This document shows, in pieces, positions 12,960-64,000 of a DNA stretch of 64,000 nucleotides. The notes under the pieces are model-generated. The model saw only the letters and a list, made by a program, of their open reading frames with translations, made no database searches and had not been told where the DNA came from. Positions within the stretch are counted from its first letter, which is position 1. Each line of letters starts with the position of its first letter. The position numbers and the translations under genes were made by a program. The stretch is from Hemibagrus wyckioides (taxonomy: Eukaryota; Chordata; Actinopteri; Siluriformes; Bagridae). Where the stretch lies: contig NC_080735.1 of NCBI RefSeq assembly GCF_019097595.1, positions 16,764,917-16,828,916 of the forward strand, in the 5' to 3' direction.

Positions 12960-13010
12960 GGCTGCTGTCGTGGGTAACCGAATCGCTGCCAAGAGTAAAC
13001 ATGGTTTGGT
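12060..13010. repeat. A-rich DNA with a SINE-tail-like segment
   Basis: AT-rich. The stretch 12,300-12,355 contains 'gtttgtgacaaataaaattt', the reverse of a common fish SINE/LINE tail also seen at about 45,830-45,890. A pure A run lies at about 12,934-12,958. Part of this could belong to a long klf5 3' UTR, but no boundary can be set. Confidence 0.4.
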
Positions 13011-13194
13011 TTTTATTTATTTATTTTATTTTATTTTATTGTTGTTGTTCTAAAAACTTGTTGAGAGAAAGAAAACCCCAGAAGGCACTTGAAGATGAAA
13101 TGTGTTCCTGTGGTGTAACTCGGACAGAACAGTTTGTGCGGTCTTATACATTCAAGCTAATGCACCAGTGACAGTAAGAACAAAATGGCCGGCA

Positions 13195-13555
13195 TGCTCG
13201 TTTGTGTGTGTGTGTGTGTGTGTGTGTAGGTCTGTACAAATCATCCAGCTGTCTGCATCGCTTTAATATCCCTCTCGTTCCATTTATACGCGGCCGTTCA
13301 ATAATTCAAGCCGTAATTGCAGCTCAGTAGCAGTACATTATTATCCCTTTCTTTCAGAAGCTATAAATACGTCAAGCTCGCAGTCGGAGCGAGGGAGAGA
13401 GAAAGAAAGAGAGAGAGAGAAAGAAAGAGAGAGAGTGAGAGATATAGATAGTGAGAGAAAGAAAGAGAGAGAGAGAGAGAGAGAAAGAGAGAGGGAGAGA
13501 AAGAGAGAGAGAGTGAGAGAGAGAGAGAGAGTGAGAGAGAGAGAGGGAGTGTCTC
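13195..13555. repeat. (GT)n and (GA)n microsatellites around a unique 150-bp segment
   Basis: (GT)n at about 13,202-13,227 and (GA)n at about 13,388-13,555. The unique sequence between them (13,230-13,385) is complex and could be klf5 3' UTR or an enhancer. There is no direct evidence for either. Confidence 0.7.
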
Positions 13556-13856
13556 GGACTAAACGACGTGATCGGATTTATTCTCGAGGAGTCCGGTTTA
13601 AACAGTACTTGATCCAGTGACAATGAAACCCATTTCCAGTCTGATTGAAGTGCAAAACGAAACAAAGCGAAGGAAAATTCCTAAAGATTTCAAAAAGATG
13701 GAAATAATAATAATAAAAAAAAATCCGTGTTTCCTTTCATTCCAGTTCCAGACATTTAGAAGAACAAAAATCCAATTTAAAAGAAAAGTCCTGGATCTGC
13801 GCATTGTGGTGACCAGGGGAATTCTGGGTAAAGCAGAAGGATGTGCGGAAATCAGT

Positions 13857-14050
13857 GAGATGAGATGAGATGAGATGACATGAGATGAGATGAGATGAGA
13901 TGACATGAGATGAGATGAGATTAAATATGAGATGAGATTAAATATGAGATGAGAGGAGATATGAGATGAGAGGAGAGATGAGATGAGAGGAGATATGAGA
14001 TGAGAGGAGAGATGAGATGAGAGGAGAGATGAGATGAGAGGAAATGATGA
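13857..14050. repeat. (GATGA)n pentanucleotide array
   Basis: Tandem GATGA/GAGAT pentamers with variants such as GACAT and GAGGA. Long open frames read from it are artefacts of the repeat. Confidence 0.85.
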
Positions 14051-14054
14051 GAAA

Positions 14055-14982
14055 GTTTAAAAAAAAAAAAAAAAAAAAGGGAGATATGAATATATTTACA
14101 CTGCCAGGGAAAAGCTTTTAAACATCTGGAGTCGCTGCTCGGGTCCAGATGTGTGTTGAAATCAGATAAATAAGAGAAAAGGGTCAATAAGTGCTTTGTT
14201 CATTACACAGAGGGTTTGGTCCAAAGTTTTGTCAAAAGCATTGCGTCTCGGATAAAAAAAAAACAATTTAAAAATGTTTAAAAAAATTAATAATAATGAT
14301 AATAATAATAATGATAATAATAATAATAATAATAATAAAAGTTGTTATGCCTCTAAATATAGGCAATATGACGTTCTGAATAAAATCTATTCCATTAGTT
14401 AAAGTTTAGCGTCAAAAATAAAATGTAAAAAATAAGTCCAATAAAAGGTTTTGTTCATATAGAAATATTCCTGCACGCTGAATTGATTTATTTTCTTCTT
14501 TGGTTGCTTTTGGAGTTTTCTGGCTGTAAAACATCTCTGCGAGTCAAATTTCACTTTAGATATAAAAAAAAAGATCTTAAGGAAAAAAGTCAAATCCAGG
14601 CGTCACTCGTTCATCACTCGTTCATCACTCGTTCATCACTCGTTCATCCGATTTCCAGTAAAAATAAACGCTTAAAGTGTAGATCTGTAAATTCCACACC
14701 ATAAATGCAGCCTTTAGAAACTTTTGACTGACAGTGCTGGAGAGAGAGAGGGAGAGAGAGAGGGATTGTTACTGAACGAGTGTCAGTAAGTGAACACAGC
14801 TGGATTTTTTGCCCTTTATAAAGGTCCAGCTGTTGATGATGATGTTGAAGTGATGAAGGTAAAGAGATCAGTCTGTCAGAGCGATTAGCCGAACATCCAG
14901 GTCTTACATACTGTATAAAAATGACAGGATCGGTGCTAATAGAGAGAGAGAAAGAAATAGAGGGAGAAAGTGTGTTTGTGTG

Positions 14983-15016
<34 letters not shown>

Positions 15017-15220
15017 AGATTAAAAAAAAGGAAAGTAAAGAGGCATGTAATGAAGGCCATGTTGTAGCAGTAATGTCAGCAGCTCAGAGCTTGTTCAAAC
15101 ACGTGAGAGGAAAAAGATTCACCTTCAGACTGAAGACTCGTCCTAGTACACAAGAGTGTGTGTGTGTGTGTGTTGTTCTAGTGTCTCTTCTGATGAGCAC
15201 AGCTGTGTGTGTGTTGGAGT
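14055..15220. other. non-coding DNA with short simple repeats
   Basis: Contains A18 (about 14,060-14,078), (AAT)n (about 14,285-14,338), a 13-bp motif 'cgttcatcactcg' repeated about four times (14,607-14,647), and (GT)n at 14,970-15,016. No gene is recognised. It may lie in the distal klf5 3' UTR, which is unproven. Confidence 0.4.
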
Positions 15221-17259
15221 GAACATGATTGTCAGTGTGTGTGTTTATGTGTGTAGAGAATGAACTTGATTGTGTGTGTGTGTGTGTGTGTGTGTGGATA
15301 TTTTAACACGATTGTCAGTTTGTGTGTTTGTAGAGAATGAAAATGTGTGTGTGTGGGTTTGTGTGTAGAGAATCAACATGATTGTCAATGTGTGTGTTGT
15401 GTGTTTGTGTCGATGTGAGTGTGTTATGTTGTGTTTTGTGTGTGGGTAGAGAATGAACATGATTGTCAGTGTGTGTGTGTGTGTATGTGTTTTGTGTGTG
15501 TGTGTTGTGTTTTGTGTGTGTTGTGTTTTGTGTGTGTTGTGTTTTGTGTGTGGGTAGAGAATGAACATGATTGTCAGTGTGTGTGTGTGTTGTGTTTTGT
15601 GTGTGTGTTGTGTTTTGTGTGTGTGTTGTGTTTTGTGTGTGTTGTGTTTTGTGTGTGTTGTGTTTTGTGTGTGGGTAGAGAATGAACATGATTGTCAGTG
15701 TGTGTGTGTGTGTTGTGTTGTGTTTTGTGTGTGTGTTGTGTTTTGTGTGTGTTGTGTTTTGTGTGTGGGTAGAGAATGAACATGATTGTCAGTGTGTGTG
15801 TGTGTGTTGTGTTGTGTTTTGTGTGTGTTGTGTTTTGTGTGTGTTGTGTTTTGTGTGTGGGTAGAGAATGAACATGATTGTCAGTGTGTGTGTGTGTGTG
15901 TGTTGTGTTTTGTGTGTGTGTGTTGTGTTTTGTGTGTGTTGTGTTTTGTGTGTGTTGTGTTTTGTGTGTGGGTAGAGAATGAACATGATTGTCAGTGTGT
16001 GTGTGTGTTGTGTTTTGTGTGTGTGTGTTGTGTTTTGTGTGTGTTGTGTTTTGTGTGTGTTGTGTTTTGTGTGTGGGTAGAGAATGAACATGATTGTCAG
16101 TGTGTGTATGTGTTGTGTTTTGTGTGTGTGTGTGTGTGTTGTGTTTTGTGTGTGTGTGTGTGTTGTGTTTTGTGTGTGTTGTGTTGTGTTTTGTGTGTGT
16201 GTTGTGTTTTGTGTGTGTGTGTGTTGTGTGTGGGTAGAGAATGAACATGATTGTCAGTGTGTGTGTGTGTGTATGTGTTGTGTTTTGTGTGTGTGTGTTG
16301 TGTTTTGTGTGTGTGTGTGTGTTGTGTTTTGTGTGTGGGTAGAGAATGAACATGATTGTCAGTGTGTGTGTGTGTGTGTGTTGTGTTTTGTGTGTGTGTG
16401 TGTTGTGTTTTGTGTGTGTTGTGTTTTGTGTGTGGGTAGAGAATGAACATGATTGTCAGTGTGTGTATGTGTTGTGTTTTGTGTGTGTGTGTGTTGTGTT
16501 TTGTGTGTGTGTGTGTTGTGTGTGGGTAGAGAATGAACATGATTGTCAGTGTGTGTGTGTGTGTGTGTTGTGTTTTGTGTGTGTGTGTTGTGTTTTGTGT
16601 GTGTGTGTGTGTTGTGTTTTGTGTGTGGGTAGAGAATGAACATGATTGTCAGTGTGTGTGTGTGTTGTGTTTTGTGTGTGTGTGTGTTGAGTTTTGTGTG
16701 TGTGTGTGTTGTGTTTTGTGTGTGTGTTGTGTTTTGTGTGTGGGTAGAGAATGAACATGATTGTCAGTGTGTGTGTGTGTGTTGTGTTTTGTGTGTGTGT
16801 GTGTTGTGTTTTGTGTGTGTGTTGTGTTTTGTGTGTGGGTAGAGAATGAACATGATTGTCAGTGTGTGTGTGTGTGTTGTGTTTTGTGTGTGTGTGTGTT
16901 GTGTTTTGTGTGTGTGTTGTGTTTTGTGTGTGGGTAGAGAATGAACATGATTGTCAGTGTGTGTGTGTGTGTGTGTTGTGTTTTGTGTGTGTGTGTGTGT
17001 TGTGTTTTGTGTGTGGGTAGAGAATGAACATGATTGTCAGTGTGTGTGTGTGTTGTGTTTTGTGTGTGTTGTGTTTTGTGTGTGTGTGTGTTGTGTTTTG
17101 TGTGTGGGTAGAGAATGAACATGATTGTCAGTGTGTGTGTGTGTTGTGTTTTGTGTGTGTGTGTGTGTTGTGTTTTGTGTGTGTGTGTGTTGTGTTTTGT
17201 GTGTGTGTGTGTGTTGTGTTTTGTGTGTGGGTAGAGAATGAACATGATTGTCAGTTTGT

Positions 17260-17296
<37 letters not shown>
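15220..17296. repeat. GT-rich minisatellite, 18 near-identical core units
   Basis: The core 'agagaatgaacatgattgtc' recurs 18 times between about 15,449 and 17,232, with four diverged copies from 15,223 to 15,375. Cores are about 83-160 bp apart, separated by variable (GT)n and 'gtgttgtgttttgtgtg' blocks. Homogeneity suggests recent expansion. It ends about 70 bp past the klf5 stop, so in the klf5 sense it reads as a CA-rich tract and is likely 3' UTR. Open frames of up to 259 codons inside it are repeat artefacts. Confidence 0.95.
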
Positions 17297-17297
<1 letters not shown>

Positions 17298-17366
17298 AGT
17301 AATTCCCTCTATAAATGCATGTAGTCGTTGTGTAGTCGTTGTGTAGTGTGTGTGAGTGTGTAGCGC

Positions 17367-23718
<6,352 letters not shown>

Positions 23719-24013
23719 AACGGCCCGCTACGATGAACGGCGTCCGCGGAAGAAGAAAAAAATAAAAAATAATAAAAAATAATGACGATTTTCCTTGTCA
23801 GAGACGTGCGGCGGTGAATGTGCGAGCGAGCGAGTGTGTGTGAGTGCGTGGCGCATGGACCGAGTGCACGCGCTAGAGTGCGTGCTTCTGTGTGTATGCC
23901 TGTGTTTGAGTGTGTGTGTGTGTGTGTGTATATACACACCCCGTGCTCACGGCGGATATCCCGGTTTCTGCCTCCTCCCGTCTCAGAGCCTCAGCGATAT
24001 GAGGCTGCTGAAT

Positions 24014-24036
24014 GGGCGGGGCGTGGCGTGGCGGGG
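24014..24036 (-). promoter_or_regulatory. klf5: GC-box cluster in klf5 promoter region
   Basis: The plus strand shows 'gggcggggcgtggcgtggcg', a cluster of overlapping Sp1/KLF-type GC boxes about 300 bp upstream of the klf5 ATG. No TATA box is obvious at a suitable position, which suits a GC-rich promoter. The transcription start is not determinable. Confidence 0.5.
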
Positions 24037-24136
24037 CACAGCCGAGATTAGGAAAGTGAAGAAGCTACACCTCTCACCGCTTGTGCTGGAGCTGCGTGTG
24101 TCTCAAATCACACACTAGTGCACTACAGAGGAGCTA

Positions 24137-24137
24137 C

Positions 24138-24173
<36 letters not shown>
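24137..24173. repeat. (CAA)n microsatellite
   Basis: About twelve CAA/AAC triplets upstream of klf5. Confidence 0.95.
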
Positions 24174-24289
24174 ATTCATTTGTACTGAGTATGTGACGGT
24201 CTGGACGGTTCGATTAAACGATCTTTATCGCGATCATATGTACGATCATGCTGATGGGATGTTTAAACAGAAATTTATTTTTAAATATA

Positions 24290-24444
24290 TTAAATCAATG
24301 TAATAAATGAATCTAAATAAAAAATAAAACAATAATAGTCATATAAATTAAAAAAATAAATAAATAAAAAATTATAAATAAACCAATTAATTAATCAATC
24401 AATCAATCAATCAATTAATTAATATAAATATATATATAAATATA

Positions 24445-24483
<39 letters not shown>

Positions 24484-26170
24484 ATACATTTTGGTTAATG
24501 TTGGGGCAAAAGAAATAAAATAATACATACATCATTTTTTCTCCTCCAAACAATTGCCACCAGCTAGGCAAGGATAACACACGCCTCCTCAGAGACACTT
24601 GGAGGAAAGTGCAATCTGCCCTCTTCCACATACACGACCTCACAGACGCTCACGATCGGTCCGTATCTCTGTGGTTGAGAGAGGAGTGCGATTAGGCTCC
24701 TCCCACCTAGAGACTACGGGCTAATTTTGCTGGCTATCAGCTACGTCTGGGATCTCCAGACGCAGACAAATACGTCATCTATCACAGCACTGACATATCT
24801 GCCTATTTAAAATGTAAAAAACATAAATCAAAATTGATCAAATGTACTGCTTTGGAAAGCAGCAGTACAACAAAACAAGTGGTGTGTAAAATATAAAGAA
24901 TAGAGATAGAGTATATATATAACCCGGGGTTGAATGGAGGTTGTATTTTGAGATGTACCTTGGTGACGTTCCTTTTGCATCACCCCTCCAAACGAATCCC
25001 TGGTGACACGAACGCTGCATCATGCATCATAAAACTATCAAGATATGACTTATAGCATATCGCCACCGCCTACAGTACAGTGTGTGTGTGTCAGCCTACA
25101 TCCTAAAGCGTACGTCAAAACCATATCTCACACCATCCCGGGTTGCCATAGCGACTAGGCGTGTACTATAGGGCTTCATGTCACGCCGCACGTAGGATTC
25201 GGGTGCGTAGTTTACCATGTTGTTTGGAGAGGAGTCATAGTAATTCAGACTAATTAATAGTTTTGGAAGAAGGGTGCAGGTGGAAAAAAACGCAAGTCTA
25301 TGGGTGGAGTTTCTTCGGGATGGTTTACACATAACCGTTCGGGAACAAATCCAAAAGAAATCGATTTGTTGAAACAAAATCCGGGGAACATGAAAGGGGA
25401 AAAACGTGGAAGTACAGGCAGTGTTGTGTTTCTCTGGTTTCTGTTGCATAATATAAAAGACTGGGGAAAGGAAATTATGATTATAGAGTGTAGTAGTCTT
25501 GTAAAAACTGAGAATTGTTTTTGTACGCAGTTTTGCCAAGCTCTGGCAACCCTGGTTGTAGTCAGAATGTAGTATGAGGTTTAGGACGTAACCGAGTTTG
25601 AGGTCACTTTTCTGAGCAGAGATGTCAAAGCTCCGAAGCAGAAATGGAGCCACACACGAGTGAAAAGTTTGGACCAAAACAAAACAAATCATACATTCTC
25701 GAGATGAAGGAAAAATGTAATCATTTACAGTGTCACCAAAACAAACCAAAAAAAAAAAAAAAAAAGATGATAGATCAGTTCTTATCTCCTGTCGAAGATG
25801 AGCGATAAGGATCGAAGCAGCTCCTCCTGCTAGCACTACAACTGGCCCATAGAAGAGGAGACAGACGAGTCTTACGGTATGCAAGGCTCTGTCTATTTAT
25901 AAACCACAGTGTGTGTAGCTCCTTGGCGATTAAAAAGAAGAAGCCTGAGACTCCTGTTACAATAAAAGCTCAGCAGACAAAAGAGAGCTGGTCTGAATAT
26001 TCTAGACATTTCCACCATAAGCCGTCTTCAAACGGCTGCGCCATACGTGATGACACACGAACACACACAAACACGCCTACTGAGTACAAACAATGCTGCA
26101 GTAATCAAACACATTCAGCAATAAAAAATAATAATAAAAATAATAATAAAAAACATGTGTTCTGTGTTTG
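24290..26170. other. intergenic DNA between klf5 and pibf1
   Basis: 24,290-24,500 is AAAT/AATC-rich. 24,540-24,780 has the look of an old dispersed repeat ('cacacgcctcctcagagaca'). 25,096-25,884 holds a 262-codon minus-strand open frame that begins at TTG, includes a poly-Phe run, and matches no family I know. I do not call it a gene. Otherwise nothing is recognised. Confidence 0.5.
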
Positions 26171-26176
26171 TTTTTT

Positions 26177-26182
26177 TTTATT
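26177..26182 (-). promoter_or_regulatory. pibf1: candidate poly(A) signal of pibf1
   Basis: AATAAA on the minus strand about 70 nt after the pibf1 stop codon, followed by A-rich and then T/A-rich sequence. It is the first such hexamer downstream of the stop, so the 3' UTR may be only about 100 nt. Confidence 0.55.
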
Positions 26183-26253
26183 TAAAATAATACTGTACAC
26201 AAAGTCTGTAACTAAAACTTGTAGTTAGTGTTCCTCTGGTAAAACAAGTCAGG

Positions 26254-62665
<36,412 letters not shown>

Positions 62666-62712
62666 CTGTGACCAACACGAGATATGACACCCCACAGTGT
62701 CAGAGTCAGTGC

Positions 62713-62836
62713 TATCCATCTATCTGTCTGTTTCCATGTCTATCCATCTGTCTGTCTGTTTCCATGTCTATCCATCTGTCTGTCTGTTTCCATGTCTATC
62801 CATCCATCTATCTGTCTGTTTCCATGTCTATCTATC
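62713..62836. repeat. minisatellite 'tctatccatctgtctgtctg'
   Basis: About four units of 28-32 bp ending in 'tttccatg', directly abutting the Tc1 left terminal repeat. Confidence 0.9.
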
Positions 62837-62838
62837 TA

Positions 62839-64000
62839 CACTATATTGCCAAAAGTATTTGCTCACCTGCCTTGACTCGCATATGAACTTAAGTGACATC
62901 CCATTCCTAATCCATAGGGTTCAATATGACGTCGGTCCACCCTTTGCAGCTATAACAGCTTCAACTCTTCTGGGAAGGCTGTCCACAAGGTTTAGGAGTG
63001 TGTTTATGGGAATTTTTGACCATTCTTCCAGAAGCGCATTTGTGAGGTCACACACTGATGTTGGACGAGAAGGCCTGGCTCTCAGTCTCCGCTCTAATTC
63101 ATCCCAAAGGTGTTCTATCAGGTTGAGGTCAGGACTCTGTGCAGGCCAGTCAAGTTCATCCACACCAGACTCGGTCATCCATGTCTTTATGGACCTTGCT
63201 TTGTGCACTGGTGCACAGTCATGTTGGAAGAGGAAGGGGCCAGCTCCAAACTGTTCCCACAAAGTTGGGAGCATGGAATTGTCCAAAATGTCTTGGTATG
63301 CTGAAGCATTCAGAGTTCCTTTCACTGGAACTAAGGGGCCAAGCCCAGCTCCTGAAAAACAACCCCACACCATAATCCCCCCTCCACCAAACTTTACACT
63401 TGGCACAATGCAGTCAGACAAGTACCGTTCTCCTGGCAACCGCCAAACCCAGACTCGTCCATCAGATTGCCAGATGGAGAAGCGCGATTCATCACTCCAG
63501 AGAACGCGTCTCCACTGCTCTAGAGTCCAGTGGCGGCGTGCTTTACACCACTGCATCCGACGCTTTGCATTGCACTTGGTGATGTATGGCTTGGATGCAG
63601 CTGCTCGGCCATGGAAACCCATTCCATGAAGCTCTCTGCGCACTGTTCTCGAGCTAATCTGAAGGCCACATGAAGTTTGGAGGTCTGTAGCGATTGACTC
63701 TGCAGAAAGTTGGCGACCTCTTCGCACTATGCGCCTCAGCATCCGCTGACCCCGCTCCGTCAGTTTACGTGGCCTACCACTTCGTGGCTGAGTTGCTGTC
63801 GTTCCCAAACACTTCCACGTTCTTATAATACAGCTGACAGTTGACTGTGGAATATTTAGGAGCGAGGAAATTTCACGACTGGATTTGTTGCACAGGTGGC
63901 ATCCTATCACAGTTCCACGCTGGAATTCACTGAGCTCCTGAGAGCGACCCATTCTTTCACAAATGTTTGTAAAAACAGTCTGCATGCCTAGGTGCTTGAT
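62839..64000 (-). mobile_element. Tc1-like transposon, cut by the window edge
   Basis: Starts with the terminal repeat CACTATATTGCCAAAAGTAT after TA (62,837-62,838). The transposase frame fills most of the rest on the minus strand. The other terminal repeat should lie beyond 64,000. It sits in the pibf1 intron upstream of the 199-nt exon. Confidence 0.93.
62921..63952 (-). CDS. Tc1-like transposase, uninterrupted reading frame
   Basis: 343 residues from the ATG at 63,952 ([13 protein letters not shown]); an in-frame ATG 11 codons upstream also exists, but the MGRS start fits the family. Cut-and-paste DDE transposase acting at TA sites. Seen: an N-terminal paired-type HTH ([19 protein letters not shown]), a GRPRK motif in the linker, catalytic Asp in LWSDESRF, second Asp in [12 protein letters not shown] and Glu in [12 protein letters not shown] with 34 residues between (DD34E). 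The usual NPIEH reads NLIEH. Length is normal for Tc1 (about 340). Activity cannot be judged. Confidence 0.93.
   Translation of the reverse strand: MGRSQELSEFQRGTVIGCHLCNKSSREISSLLNIPQSTVSCIIRTWKCLGTTATQPRSGRPRKLTERGQRMLRRIVRRGRQLSAESIATDLQTSCGLQISSRTVRRELHGMGFHGRAAASKPYITKCNAKRRMQWCKARRHWTLEQWRRVLWSDESRFSIWQSDGRVWVWRLPGERYLSDCIVPSVKFGGGGIMVWGCFSGAGLGPLVPVKGTLNASAYQDILDNSMLPTLWEQFGAGPFLFQHDCAPVHKARSIKTWMTESGVDELDWPAQSPDLNLIEHLWDELERRLRARPSRPTSVCDLTNALLEEWSKIPINTLLNLVDSLPRRVEAVIAAKGGPTSY

Noticed and set aside
13372..13665. Ser/Leu- and Arg/Glu-rich open frames
   Set aside because: Produced by a (GA)n microsatellite.
15449..17232. Regularly spaced identical 20-bp cores resembling a CRISPR array
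   Set aside because: Spacers are low-complexity (GT)n variants of uneven length, the host is a vertebrate, and no cas genes exist. It is a minisatellite.
15245..17302. Many open frames of 60-259 codons on both strands in the GT-rich region
   Set aside because: They are translations of a dinucleotide-rich minisatellite (Cys/Val or His/Thr repeats) with no stop codons by composition.
25893..25901. TATAAATAG as a promoter
   Set aside because: A transcription start about 30 bp downstream would lie past the start of the nearby open frame, and no supported gene follows.
62697..63629. 310-codon plus-strand open frame
   Set aside because: It is the antisense shadow of the Tc1 transposase plus the adjacent minisatellite.

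Overview
The window is vertebrate nuclear DNA from a teleost fish. The evidence is split genes with GT-AG introns, several families of fish Tc1-like transposons, tRNA-derived SINEs, and many micro- and minisatellites. The main SINE resembles sequences I associate with catfishes (Siluriformes). That assignment is from memory and tentative.

Two protein genes are recognised, both on the minus strand. (1) klf5 (Krüppel-like factor 5), complete, four coding exons between 17,367 and 23,718, reconstructing in frame to 405 residues with three C2H2 zinc fingers at the C terminus. (2) pibf1 (progesterone immunomodulatory binding factor 1, also CEP90), 15 coding exons between 26,254 and 62,665, giving 633 in-frame residues. 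Its first exons (roughly 125 residues by comparison with the 757-residue human protein) lie beyond the right edge. Every exon junction was checked for phase. All introns are GT-AG except one GC-AG intron (45,284 to 44,985). PIBF1 lies immediately upstream of KLF5 on the same strand in human too, so this is conserved synteny. Here only about 2.4 kb separates the end of pibf1 from the klf5 start codon.

Layout. 1-17,366: gene-free DNA downstream of klf5, with SINE remnants, a 553-bp Tc1-type MITE, a low-repeat block (4.4-7.0 kb) that could hold conserved non-coding elements, AT-rich DNA, and a 1.8-kb GT-rich minisatellite ending about 70 bp past the klf5 stop. 17,367-23,718: klf5; its last intron holds a hairpin-forming tandem array and an (AAGAG)n tract. 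23,719-26,253: klf5 promoter side and the short pibf1 3' end. 26,254-62,665: pibf1, whose introns hold two arrays of one ~110-bp minisatellite, a frameshifted Tc1/mariner element, nested insertions (Tc1 inside an older repeat; SINE inside a pogo-type MITE), three tandem copies of a co-varying hairpin, and a LINE fragment. 62,839-end: a Tc1 element with an uninterrupted transposase frame, cut by the window edge.

The two host genes are not known to share a pathway: klf5 is a transcription factor and pibf1 is a centriolar-satellite/ciliogenesis scaffold. No unfamiliar gene system was found. The most interesting signals are in the non-coding DNA and splice architecture: the GC-AG intron, acceptors built from UG repeats, the co-varying hairpin repeat, and the klf5 3'-flanking minisatellite.
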